NCBI GenBank assembly: GCA_000702245.1
Contig: JNKY01000010.1
Coordinates: 372,001-436,000 of the forward strand
From: Lachnospiraceae bacterium C6A11
GTDB taxonomy: Bacteria; Bacillota; Clostridia; Lachnospirales; Lachnospiraceae
Direction of reading: 5' to 3'
Length of the DNA: 64,000 nucleotides
Position numbers and translations under genes: made by a program. Below, piece after piece: positions 45,879 to 55,140 of this stretch. Below the pieces are notes generated by a model. The model did no database searches and was not told where the DNA came from. It was given only the letters and a program-made list of their open reading frames with translations. The stretch's first letter is position 1, and each line of letters begins with the position of its first letter.

Positions 45879-47417
45879 ATGAAGCTTAGCACCTTATTAA
45901 AATATAATGATATAGTTATCCAGTGCCACGACAATCCGGATGCGGATGCGCTGGCGTCGGGCTATGCTCTGTACTGGTATTTAGTGCAGAAGGGCAAGAG
46001 TCCGAGATTTATCTACCGCGGCCACAGTCAGGTGCAGAAGAGCAACCTCATGATCATGATCGACAGCCTCTCTGTGCCGGTCAGCTATGAGCCGGATTTT
46101 GATGAGAAGCCGGAGCTTCTTGTTACGGTGGACTGCCAGTACGGCGAGAAGAATGTGACGAAGACCGCAGCTGAGTTTGTTGCCATGATCGACCACCATC
46201 AGTCGCCTCTTGCAAGCGGCGAGATGGCCGAGATAAGGGGAAATATTGGAAGCTGCTCGACCATCATATGGGATATGATACGTGAAGAAGGCCTTGACGT
46301 GAATGATGACAGGAAGCTTGCGACTGCCATGTATTACGGCCTTTTTACAGATACTAACAGGCTTTCCGAGATGTCGCATCCACTGGACCGCGATATGGTC
46401 GACAACCTGGTCATCTATAAGAGTATGATCACCGAGATGTCCAATTCAAATATCACCCTGCGCGAGCTGAAGATAACCGGCAGAGCGATCATGGGCTATG
46501 AGTATTTCTACGATGACAGATATATGCTTATCAGCGCTGAAAAATGCGATCCGAACATACTCGGTGTTATCAGCGATTTTGCGATGGAAACAGCCGGTGT
46601 AAATGTATGTATCGCATATTATAGTTCACCATCCGAGATTAAATTCTCTGTAAGGAGCTGCGTTAAGGAAGTCCATGCCGATGAACTCGCAGGCTTTCTT
46701 GCCGAAGGAGTTGGCGGTGGCGGAGGCCATCTGACCAAGGCCGGCGGAACCATAAAGCCGGATAAGCTTATGGAAAGCATAGGCGGTAAGTTGGACGAAA
46801 ATGATATAAACGAAAAGCAGCTCACGAAGGTTACGGCTGAACATTTCAAATCGAAGATGAAGCTGTATTATGAAAGCTATGAGATAATTTATGCGAGAAC
46901 TGCAGAGATAGACAGGACCGGCATGAAGCTTTACGAGAAGCTTCCGCAGGAGCTTGGAGTTGTGAAGCTTACGGACATCTTCCCGGCGGGAAGTATGGCC
47001 GGCATCAGAACACTCGAGGGCGACATCGACCTGGTCGTATCCGATGACATCTATCTAATGATAGGAATCGAGGGCGAGGTCTATCCGATCACCGAGGCGA
47101 AGCTCACGAAGAGCTACAAGCTGCTTGATAAGAAATACGACAGAAAGTTCGAATACTCACCAAGTATCCGCAACAGTCTCACCGGTGAGGTGAAGAAGGT
47201 CCTTGAATACTCGCACGCCTGCATCAGTACCGGTATCTCGCGTATCTACGCAAGACCGCTTACCCGCAAGGTGAAGCTTTTCACCGCCTGGGACGAAGAA
47301 AAATATTACTCCGGTGATCCGGATGACATCATCGCCGTCCGAGAAGACGATCCGCACGACATATATGTAATCCGTGGCCGCCTCTTTTCTCAATTATACG
47401 TAGAAATCCCAGAGTAG
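45879..47417 (+). CDS. DHH-family phosphoesterase with C-terminal extension
   Basis: 512 residues. The first 320 match NrnA/GdpP-type DHH-DHHA1 phosphodiesterases: NPDADALASG (18-27), VDCQYG, MIDHH (103-107, catalytic DHH) and GGGGGH near 280 in the DHHA1 half. Such enzymes hydrolyse pApA, pAp, short oligonucleotides or c-di-AMP. The remaining 190 residues are an additional domain not found in standard NrnA and not recognised. No PAS or GGDEF domain is attached, so it is not classical GdpP. In a genome with CdaA (4685) it could take part in c-di-AMP or pApA turnover, which is inference. Confidence 0.85.
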   Translation: MKLSTLLKYNDIVIQCHDNPDADALASGYALYWYLVQKGKSPRFIYRGHSQVQKSNLMIMIDSLSVPVSYEPDFDEKPELLVTVDCQYGEKNVTKTAAEFVAMIDHHQSPLASGEMAEIRGNIGSCSTIIWDMIREEGLDVNDDRKLATAMYYGLFTDTNRLSEMSHPLDRDMVDNLVIYKSMITEMSNSNITLRELKITGRAIMGYEYFYDDRYMLISAEKCDPNILGVISDFAMETAGVNVCIAYYSSPSEIKFSVRSCVKEVHADELAGFLAEGVGGGGGHLTKAGGTIKPDKLMESIGGKLDENDINEKQLTKVTAEHFKSKMKLYYESYEIIYARTAEIDRTGMKLYEKLPQELGVVKLTDIFPAGSMAGIRTLEGDIDLVVSDDIYLMIGIEGEVYPITEAKLTKSYKLLDKKYDRKFEYSPSIRNSLTGEVKKVLEYSHACISTGISRIYARPLTRKVKLFTAWDEEKYYSGDPDDIIAVREDDPHDIYVIRGRLFSQLYVEIPE

Positions 47418-47506
47418 TTTACGCTTTATCTCAGCGGACTTGAAATGTCATTCACGTTGCTAAGGCGTCTCAGTAGAACTGATCAATTCCATATTGAAAC
47501 AAAACA

Positions 47507-47578
47507 GGAGCCCCATATAAGAGTGTCCTCGAAGGCGTATTTTGTTACAACTGAGAGGATATACTTATATGGGGCTCC
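47507..47578. terminator. Long inverted repeat between convergent genes
   Basis: GGAGCCCCATATAAG (47507-47521) and CTTATATGGGGCTCC (47564-47578) are perfectly complementary over 15 bp, with a 42-base loop that contains a TCCTC/GAGGA inner pairing. No strong T-run, so termination is likely but not certain. Confidence 0.6.
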
Positions 47579-47591
47579 GTCCGTTATTTAA

Positions 47592-50500
47592 TTAATCATC
47601 AATTCCATACTGAGACTTTTCTTCGTCGGTCATTTCAAGTCCGCCGAGCAGCTTATTTCCTTTTTCGATAAGCTCAACCACCGTATAGTGCTTAAAGTAT
47701 CCTACGCGGTGTCCTCCGGTCTCCCCACTCGTATAAGTGAAGAAGTGATCCGTCGGTGCATGACGTCCCATACAGTTATTTATATTTGCTATTTCGTACC
47801 AGCTTTCGGTATCGATGATATCAAGCATATCTATATGCTGGATATAAAGATTCTTGCTCTTTTTGTCATACTGGAAGGTGACAGGATATGACATTGTCGA
47901 GTAGGTCGTAAGATCGGACTTACCAATAAACTCGCCGGTTGATGCCTTGTATCTGTACAGATTACCGTTTGTGTAAGGCACCAGGAACATATCCTCGAAG
48001 CAGTAGATGCCGAGAGGGGTGGTACCCGGGCAGGTAAAACTGTATTTTAAAGTTCCGTTCTTATCTACAGCAGCGATCTGAGTTGTATCGGTTATTATAT
48101 ACAGTCCCGCATCAACGCTGTAGTCAGCATAGGTGGAATATGTATAGCCGTAAGGACGCTCGGCATCCGTTACCTTGCCGGTCTTCTCATCGACAAATAT
48201 ATCCTTGTCGCTGCTGGTATAATAGATGCTTCCGCACTCAGGCAGATAGATCGGAGCGGTAGGAGTAAGAGCTGCCGGAATATCTATCGGATAATCCTTT
48301 GATTTTCCGGTTGCCAGATCATATATTACAATAGAGTATTTCTTATCTCCGTCATCCCTGATATAGAATATCTTGTTGTCATAGAAAGAGCAGAGATTTT
48401 CGGCAAGATAGGTCTTGCCGGAAATAGTTGTATTTTCAAACTCACCGGTGTGGATATTGATCTTAGTCAGGATCATGTCCAGTGACTGGGTCTGCACGAT
48501 ATACAGGTAACCGTCGTAACATCCAAGTATTTTGAACAGAGCTGAAAGCTGGTCGCTCTGAAGCTCTATCTGCTGCATCAGTTTGTTTGTATTCGGATCT
48601 ATGAGGAACAGCTCCTTCTTTGTAGAACCGTTCGAAAAGATCGCAAGAACCTCGTCGTTGATATAATAATCACGATAGATCGTTTCAACTCTTATGCCTG
48701 CTTTTTCATCGACTTCCTGCCATTCCTCATCATACACATAGAGACCGTAGAAGATTATCTCGCTGGAAGTGCTCTGATGGACATAAACGCCGTTTTTGAT
48801 CATTACCTTGTCTATGTTGTCAGTGAATTCCTGCTGAGCAGAAACTGCGTGCTCACCTCTGTTTGGAGAAGGAACCGCAAGTTTGCCGTCATTTGTGATA
48901 TAAAGCGGCCAGCCGTCTCCGTCACGGTCACTCATATCGATTATCGTTGAGTTCACGTTGTGGCTGTAGTAGCAGTAACCGGTCTCGATGTCGTAGATCT
49001 CGGCTATATTTCCACATGCGTAAGCAACCTGCTTATCCTGTGGGATAGGGAGAAATATACTTTTAAGCACTACCTCGGTACTGACGAGATCATGCTCCCA
49101 TTTCTTGGCCAGTGTCTTCGCATCAAGGCAGATGATGTAGGTGTGGTCCTCATTGAGATAATAGGTTCCGGACTGCAGCGCGCTTGAGTTGAAGTCGTCG
49201 GTTACTGTTGCGATAACTATGTGGTCATCGTCGCCCCAGCAGAGGTCTCTGATACGTCTGCCTGTTATTACTGTGCTGTAGCTTGTCTGTCCGGTGGCGA
49301 TGTCATATATGCAAACGATATAGTCCATATCATTGCAATATGCATAATATGCGAGTCTCTTCCCGTCAGGAGACAGCTTATATTCGATAGGGTTGATAGT
49401 ATTGTTATTATCTTCCTTTGGAATACTGTATTTTTCAACAAGTCCGCCGGTTTCATAGTTGAAGCGTCCGACAGACTGATTGGTCATAGCCAGAAGAACA
49501 CAGTTGTCATCGGTAAGGATCGACTCCTTCTGAACAAACTGTTCAGGACTTGCAGTATAGGTCCATTTTGATTCACGCTTGGTCAGGTTGTAGGCTGTGA
49601 TCTTCTCCCTGCTCCATACGAGGAAGGTGCTGTCGTCAGCGTAGATCATGCCTATAATATTGGTTGATGGATCCGAAACCTCGATAATCTTTTCGTGGGT
49701 TCTTGTATCCCAGATGATAAGCGTATTTCCGTTGTCTCTTGCAGCGAGAGTTGTGCCCTCCGGAGAAAGCAGGAAGTCCTTTATCATGTTCGGAAGTCTG
49801 TAGTTCCAGACTGAATCGATATTTGATCCCTGAAGTGAGACATAGGCGAGAGAGGCGTCTGTCAGTGCACGTACAGCCTCGGCTGTTACCGGACGTTCGC
49901 TGCCTTTGTCGGGCAGGGCTTCAAGAGCCAGTTGAAGCGCAAGGATACGCTGCTCCTTGTCCAGTACTCGCTGTGACTCGTTGGCCAGATAGCGCGACTG
50001 GTTTCTGAGAGAATTGAGGAAGTTTTTGTGGATTTCCTTCTTACTCAGATACATATATGCACCGAAAGCGAGAGCAAGAAGCATGACGCCGGCAAATATG
50101 ATCGACATCCTGCGCATCTTATACTGACGACGTCTGTTCATGAGTTCGTCATAGCTGCAGCCGATGATTCCTGAAGCAAGTCTCGGGAGTTCTTCCTTCT
50201 TCGCACGCTTAAGGGAACCGCGGAAGTCGCAGGAAAGCGGCTCTACGTTGACATCAACGATCTTTTCACGGCCGTATTCATCCTTTATCACGCGTTCTCC
50301 GGTAAGGAGTATTTCAGGGATAACCTCAACAGGCTCGCCTTCTGCAAGCACTGTAAATATCTCCCTCTTGGAGTGGTTCCTGAGGAAAAACTCAATCTCA
50401 CGCTGAACCCAGATGGACTCCTTGGCAGCAGGAGAGCAGATGACTATCAGTCGGTCTGCATTTTCCAGTGCGGTGGCGATCTCGTCGCTGAGGTCGCTTG

Positions 50501-50669
50501 TTATAGGAAGCTCGTCCTTGTCTCTGAATACACGCTGGATACGCTTCATACCGTATTTTTTCTGAAGCTTGCGCGGAATATGGAAATGCTCGAGACTGTG
50601 CTGAACAGTTTCTGCAATCTTTATATCATGCTCTGCATGTTTGTATGAGATAAATGCATTGTAATGCAT
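47592..50669 (-). CDS. TIR-domain transmembrane protein with beta-propeller ectodomain
   Basis: 1025 residues. Residues 3-150 are a TIR domain: YNAFISYKHAEHD, FRDKDELP, then VICSPAAKESIWVQREIEFF, where Glu91 is at the position of the catalytic Glu of NAD-hydrolysing TIRs. A helix at about 188-208, preceded by RRRQYKMRR (positive-inside), places the TIR in the cytoplasm. A coiled linker (LANESQRVLDKEQRILALQLALEALP) of the type seen in WD40/STAND proteins leads to about 770 residues of repeated beta-strand units with GxxxIWD/YDIATG-like blades, one or two propellers. ATG 50669 follows GGGAGG by six bases. It lies 49 bases after psd and is probably co-transcribed with it. Immune or stress receptor is a hypothesis. 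Confidence 0.85.
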   Translation of the reverse strand: MHYNAFISYKHAEHDIKIAETVQHSLEHFHIPRKLQKKYGMKRIQRVFRDKDELPITSDLSDEIATALENADRLIVICSPAAKESIWVQREIEFFLRNHSKREIFTVLAEGEPVEVIPEILLTGERVIKDEYGREKIVDVNVEPLSCDFRGSLKRAKKEELPRLASGIIGCSYDELMNRRRQYKMRRMSIIFAGVMLLALAFGAYMYLSKKEIHKNFLNSLRNQSRYLANESQRVLDKEQRILALQLALEALPDKGSERPVTAEAVRALTDASLAYVSLQGSNIDSVWNYRLPNMIKDFLLSPEGTTLAARDNGNTLIIWDTRTHEKIIEVSDPSTNIIGMIYADDSTFLVWSREKITAYNLTKRESKWTYTASPEQFVQKESILTDDNCVLLAMTNQSVGRFNYETGGLVEKYSIPKEDNNNTINPIEYKLSPDGKRLAYYAYCNDMDYIVCIYDIATGQTSYSTVITGRRIRDLCWGDDDHIVIATVTDDFNSSALQSGTYYLNEDHTYIICLDAKTLAKKWEHDLVSTEVVLKSIFLPIPQDKQVAYACGNIAEIYDIETGYCYYSHNVNSTIIDMSDRDGDGWPLYITNDGKLAVPSPNRGEHAVSAQQEFTDNIDKVMIKNGVYVHQSTSSEIIFYGLYVYDEEWQEVDEKAGIRVETIYRDYYINDEVLAIFSNGSTKKELFLIDPNTNKLMQQIELQSDQLSALFKILGCYDGYLYIVQTQSLDMILTKINIHTGEFENTTISGKTYLAENLCSFYDNKIFYIRDDGDKKYSIVIYDLATGKSKDYPIDIPAALTPTAPIYLPECGSIYYTSSDKDIFVDEKTGKVTDAERPYGYTYSTYADYSVDAGLYIITDTTQIAAVDKNGTLKYSFTCPGTTPLGIYCFEDMFLVPYTNGNLYRYKASTGEFIGKSDLTTYSTMSYPVTFQYDKKSKNLYIQHIDMLDIIDTESWYEIANINNCMGRHAPTDHFFTYTSGETGGHRVGYFKHYTVVELIEKGNKLLGGLEMTDEEKSQYGIDD

Positions 50670-50718
50670 GATCAACCTCCCAAATCATATATTTATAACT
50701 ATAAATACTTCTTCACTG

Positions 50719-51534
50719 TTATTTTGCGGTTCCGATCCTCTGTCCGAAAAGAACAGGATATTCTCTGCCAACCTTTGAGGACTCAAGAATATGATCGTCA
50801 ACCGTAAGTTTGCCCGGCTCGACAAGAACGATTATGGTTGAACCTCCGTAGAGGAAGGTTCCCTTCTCTGAACCGCGTTTTACAGGACCCTTGGCTGCAA
50901 GGTGATTCTTGATCCTGCCCACCAGCATAGCACCGACCTCCATCTGTGTCAGGATGCCGAAACGATCGGTCTTGATACAGGTGTATTCCCTGCAGTTTTC
51001 GATAAATACAGGTCTGTTCTCAAGTGCTATCGGACGGACTGTATGGAGCACGCCCGGAATAAATCTGTTGCGGCTCTTCATACCACTCTCGGCGTAGCAG
51101 TAGCGGTGGTAGTTATCCACGCAGAGTCTGTAGACGAGTGCGTAGCCGCCTTCGTAGCGTTCGGCAAGCTTCTTATCACGCAGCAGACTGTGGATGGAAT
51201 AGATGCTCTGCTTAACAGGAAGGGCAGTACCCTTTCTGATAGGAACAACGGTAAGCTTTCCGTCACAAGGCGAGATCATCACATTCTCATCAGTTTCAAC
51301 CTTGCGTGCGTTGTCCTTAAGCTTCCTGCTGAAACAGTCATTGAAACTGTCGAACTCGGTCTTCTCGAATTCACTTGTATCCAGGTCGTTATTTTGGATG
51401 AATCCCGAAACGAGAAACTTCGAATATTTTGAGTCAAGAAAACGGCCGGCTGCCTTGGAAACCGTTCTTGAAGTAAGCGGTTTAAGTATCAGTCTGCCGA
51501 CCTTTGTCGTATATAGAAACGTCAGTGTATCCAT
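50719..51534 (-). CDS. psd: Phosphatidylserine decarboxylase
   Basis: 271 residues. Makes phosphatidylethanolamine. Motifs: SPCDGKL (88-94), FHR-equivalent NYHRYCY (141-147) and the self-cleavage site GGST (230-233), where Ser232 would become the pyruvoyl group; most enzymes have LGST, here YGGST. The start has AGAGGGG eight bases before ATG. No phosphatidylserine synthase gene is adjacent. Divergent from the EAL gene, upstream of the TIR receptor. Confidence 0.93.
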   Translation of the reverse strand: MDTLTFLYTTKVGRLILKPLTSRTVSKAAGRFLDSKYSKFLVSGFIQNNDLDTSEFEKTEFDSFNDCFSRKLKDNARKVETDENVMISPCDGKLTVVPIRKGTALPVKQSIYSIHSLLRDKKLAERYEGGYALVYRLCVDNYHRYCYAESGMKSRNRFIPGVLHTVRPIALENRPVFIENCREYTCIKTDRFGILTQMEVGAMLVGRIKNHLAAKGPVKRGSEKGTFLYGGSTIIVLVEPGKLTVDDHILESSKVGREYPVLFGQRIGTAK

Positions 51535-51681
51535 GTTTTTATCCCCTCTTGAAAATACATTTTAACATATCATTTCACCGTAAAAACGGCGCACGGGCAT
51601 ACGTACCCATCTTCATATAGTTTATGATAAATACAGCTTATTGTAAAGCGTTCAATTGCAGTATATTTAACTGTTTTTTCG

Positions 51682-51710
51682 TTGCCGATGACCGTTCAAA
51701 GTGATATAAT
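51682..51710 (+). promoter_or_regulatory. Promoter of the EAL gene
   Basis: TTGCCG (51682-51687), 17-base spacer, TATAAT (51705-51710) with an extended TG. About 75 bases of leader precede the ATG at 51788. Confidence 0.7.
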
Positions 51711-51787
51711 ATCCTAGTAATATTGTGTCCTAAAAGATATTACGTTTTGAAGCTGGTTTTTTATGGGTTAATTTTTTACGGAGAAGT

Positions 51788-54700
51788 ATGGTTAAAGGCA
51801 GAATTGCTGTCCTACTGGGACAGGCAGAAGAAGATCATCAGGAAAAGTTTATAACCGGTGCGATGAAGCAGGCCTTTCGTGAGGGTTACGATGTCTGCGT
51901 ATTTTCTATGTATATCAAATATCAGAGCACTCCTGAGAGAGAAAAAGGTGACAGTGCTATATTTGATATGATCAATTATTCTAAGTTTGATGCGGTTATC
52001 ATTATGTCTGATACAATTCAGACACCGGGCTTTCTTGAGAAGCTCGAGGATGATGTCCACAGAAAGTTCAGTGGACCGGTCATCTGTGTCGATGCTGAGT
52101 CGAAGTATTTTAAAAGCTTCTGGACCGACGGATATGAGCCTATCTACGAACTCGTTTCACATCTTATAGAAGTTCATAACAAGAAGGATATAGCCTTCCT
52201 TACAGGTAAGAGATGGCACCGCCATTCACAGAGAAGGCTTGAGGCATTTAAGGATTGCATGAGGGATCATAACCTTCCTATCAGGGAGGGCAGGATCTTC
52301 TATGGCGACTTCTGGTACACCAGCGGTGACGGCTGCGCTGATGCTCTGCTCAGCTATGGCACTGAGCTGCCGGAGGCTGTTGCCTGCGCGAATGACTGTA
52401 TGGCCATCGGTCTTGCCAATGCCTTCGAGAAGAGAGGAATACACGTTCCTAAGGATATTGCGGTAACAGGCTACGGAACCACTGAGGAAGGACGTACCAG
52501 TCCAAAACCACTAACCTCTTCTTATATTCCTTCAGAGAATTACGGCGAGTATTCTGTTCAGTGCGTGCTTGCATTACTGAAGGGTGAGGAGCTTCCTGAG
52601 ATAGAGCTTAAGCCTGAGCTTTACATAGGAGAGAGCTGCGGTTGTGCGTATGATCCTGTAAGGTGTGCGGTAAAGAATCGCGAAAGCTGGGAGACTGCTG
52701 ATTCGACAGACAGTTTCTATTCCATCCATAACCTCATGCAGGAGGATATGATGAAGGAAACCTCTGTTAAGGGATTCTTCGATGTTGTATATACAAATAT
52801 TTTCCAGCTGAACGGCGCTGAAAGCTTCCATCTGTTTTTGAATGAAAACAGTGATGAGGTAGGTTATTCGGACAGGATGCTGAAGGCTATAAGCTATCAC
52901 AGCGACGCTGACAGCCAGGATGAGATAAGTGTTTCTGATTTTATGGACAGGAGCCTTATGCTTGAGGAGCTTTATGAGCAGCATATTATGCCGAAGGGTT
53001 ATATTTTCACGCCTTTCTATTTTGAGGAGAAGACTCACGGCTATGCGGTCATCAGCTACGGAACAGAGCCGAGAAGCTATGATCCGGAATACAGACTTTG
53101 GATAAATGCTGTTGCCAGAGGCTTTGAGACGGTCATCAGAAATATAGAGCTTATGCAGCTGAAGTCGATACTTACCAATTCAAATGTTGGTGGTCACCGC
53201 TTCGGAGCTGAGGAAATCGATAAAGGCAAGCTTACGGAAGAGGAGCTTAAGGAGATGGAGATGGTCGAGAAGATACTCGACGATAACAGCCTCATCTACT
53301 ACTTCCAGCCGATAGTTGATACGATAGACGGAAGCATATTTGCATACGAAGCTCTTATGAGATCGGGCATCCCTAAGCTTTCACCGCTTAAGATACTTAA
53401 GTTCGCCGAGACAACAGGACGTCTCGACGAGGTTGAAAAATACACATTTATAAATGTCCTGAAGATAATCGATGCTGAGAGGGATGTGTTTACCGGTAAG
53501 AAGGTATTTATTAACAGTATTCCGGGCATCAAGCTTCCGGACGAGGATATGGTCGTCATAAACGACGGTATTTCCAGAAATCACGACAGGATAGTTGTGG
53601 AGATAACCGAGTCCGCCGAGATGGAGGATGAGGATTACAGCAGATTCAAGCATTTTACGCGAGATAACGGAGTCGGTATCGCGGTCGATGATTACGGGAC
53701 CGGATATTCGAATATCTCAAATCTTCTCAGGTATATGCCTGAATATGTAAAGATAGACAGGGCGCTTATCACGAATGTCCAGAATGATCTGAATAAGCAG
53801 CATTTCATGAGAGAGATCATCAAGTTCTGTCATGACTGTAATATCAAGGCGCTTGCAGAGGGCGTTGAAACCTCTGAGGAGCTGAGTACGGTCATGAGTC
53901 TGGGCGTTGATCTGATCCAGGGTTATTACACAGCCAGACCGGCTCCTGAGGTCATCGATTCAATCCCGCAGGTGATCAGAAACGAGATCATCCATAATCG
54001 TCAGGAGTTCGAGGATAAGAATGCCAAGAGCGTCTACATATCAGGAAGATCCGGAAGGATCAATCTGGGTACGCTCATCAAGGAGAATTATAACAGTATC
54101 GAGGTTCGCGGCGAGAATGTTACCTACAAGGATCTTACCATAGCGGGTGCGCCGGGGCTTAAGAACGAGATAAGCATCAATGTTGTTGACGGTTATTCGG
54201 GTACACTCACCTTTGAAAATATATCGCTTTTCAGCGTGAAAAATATGCCTTGCCTCAACATAGGAAAGAATGCCGATGTGACGGTCATCCTGAAGGGCGA
54301 CAACAGCTTCAGGGGCGGTGGAATACTTGTTCCGAAGGGCTCGAAGCTGACTGTAAGAGGCGATGGAAATCTCAGCATAAACATATCGGCAAGCAGCTAT
54401 TTCGGCATAGGAAATACTGTTAAGAATGAATGCGGAGACCTGTATTTCCACCAGGACGGCGAGATTAAGATACATGCGAAGGGGCGCGAAGGAATCGGAA
54501 TCGGTGCCGGAATGGGCGGTGGCATACACGTATGCAGAGGTAAATACGAGCTCATGCTTGCGGGCGAGGTTGGTATAGGCATCGGAACCATGGATACGGA
54601 TGCTGAGCTTGTTGTTGATTTCTGCGATATGTCGGTGGATGTAAGCTCGACCAGGAGTGTATGCATCGGATCAATGAACGGTTCGGTAAATATCACTCTC

Positions 54701-55111
54701 AGTCGTTCTTCCTACAACTTAGTTGCGGGCGGAACCGAGGCTGTCATCTGCGGTACCATGAAGGGCAAGTCAGCAGTGATCGATATGAGCGAAGGAACGA
54801 TGCACGCTTCACTGAATGCCGAGAAATCAACGGTTGTTGGCGCGCTTAACGGCAGTACAAGGTTCAGTATGCAGAGAGCAAAGCTGGTTGCTGACAGCAG
54901 CGGCAGGAATGCGCTGATATTTGGCGGCTTAAGCGATGATAATAAGATTTCAATAAAGAATGCGGATGTCATGACGAATCTGGTTTCCGAGCTGCGAAGG
55001 GATACCTTTGCCACGGAGGAGAATTTCGAGCTTGTCAACGGACGTCCTCAGTTCATGATAAATGGCGAGATTATAAAGAGAAATATTACGATCAGGCCTG
55101 AAGAGTTTTAA
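51788..55111 (+). CDS. EAL c-di-GMP phosphodiesterase with LacI-like sensor and beta-helix tail
   Basis: 1107 residues. Residues 1-300 resemble the ligand-binding domain of LacI/GalR regulators (ACANDCMAIGLANAFEKRG, DIAVTGYG) but without a DNA-binding head. A 190-residue middle follows, then an EAL domain (about 490-740): YEALMR (EAL at 521-523), FINSIP, EITES, DDYGTGYSN, KIDR, AEGVE and QGYY are all present, so c-di-GMP hydrolysis is likely. Residues 760-1107 are Gly-rich repeats (GIGIGAGMGGGIH, GIGIGTMDTD) predicting a beta-helix. No signal peptide or membrane helix. GGAG lies four bases before ATG. A cytoplasmic sugar-type sensor controlling c-di-GMP is plausible. Confidence 0.88.
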   Translation: MVKGRIAVLLGQAEEDHQEKFITGAMKQAFREGYDVCVFSMYIKYQSTPEREKGDSAIFDMINYSKFDAVIIMSDTIQTPGFLEKLEDDVHRKFSGPVICVDAESKYFKSFWTDGYEPIYELVSHLIEVHNKKDIAFLTGKRWHRHSQRRLEAFKDCMRDHNLPIREGRIFYGDFWYTSGDGCADALLSYGTELPEAVACANDCMAIGLANAFEKRGIHVPKDIAVTGYGTTEEGRTSPKPLTSSYIPSENYGEYSVQCVLALLKGEELPEIELKPELYIGESCGCAYDPVRCAVKNRESWETADSTDSFYSIHNLMQEDMMKETSVKGFFDVVYTNIFQLNGAESFHLFLNENSDEVGYSDRMLKAISYHSDADSQDEISVSDFMDRSLMLEELYEQHIMPKGYIFTPFYFEEKTHGYAVISYGTEPRSYDPEYRLWINAVARGFETVIRNIELMQLKSILTNSNVGGHRFGAEEIDKGKLTEEELKEMEMVEKILDDNSLIYYFQPIVDTIDGSIFAYEALMRSGIPKLSPLKILKFAETTGRLDEVEKYTFINVLKIIDAERDVFTGKKVFINSIPGIKLPDEDMVVINDGISRNHDRIVVEITESAEMEDEDYSRFKHFTRDNGVGIAVDDYGTGYSNISNLLRYMPEYVKIDRALITNVQNDLNKQHFMREIIKFCHDCNIKALAEGVETSEELSTVMSLGVDLIQGYYTARPAPEVIDSIPQVIRNEIIHNRQEFEDKNAKSVYISGRSGRINLGTLIKENYNSIEVRGENVTYKDLTIAGAPGLKNEISINVVDGYSGTLTFENISLFSVKNMPCLNIGKNADVTVILKGDNSFRGGGILVPKGSKLTVRGDGNLSINISASSYFGIGNTVKNECGDLYFHQDGEIKIHAKGREGIGIGAGMGGGIHVCRGKYELMLAGEVGIGIGTMDTDAELVVDFCDMSVDVSSTRSVCIGSMNGSVNITLSRSSYNLVAGGTEAVICGTMKGKSAVIDMSEGTMHASLNAEKSTVVGALNGSTRFSMQRAKLVADSSGRNALIFGGLSDDNKISIKNADVMTNLVSELRRDTFATEENFELVNGRPQFMINGEIIKRNITIRPEEF

Positions 55112-55140
55112 AAGTATTTATAGATGGAAGGAGCGAAGAG

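Noticed and set aside
47507-47578. Insertion-sequence end or transposon remnant
   Set aside because: The 15-bp inverted repeat encloses only 42 bases and no transposase or target duplication is visible; a hairpin between convergent genes explains it.
50164-50406. Small plus-strand open frames opposite the TIR gene
   Set aside because: No ribosome sites or family features; opposite a gene with a conserved domain.
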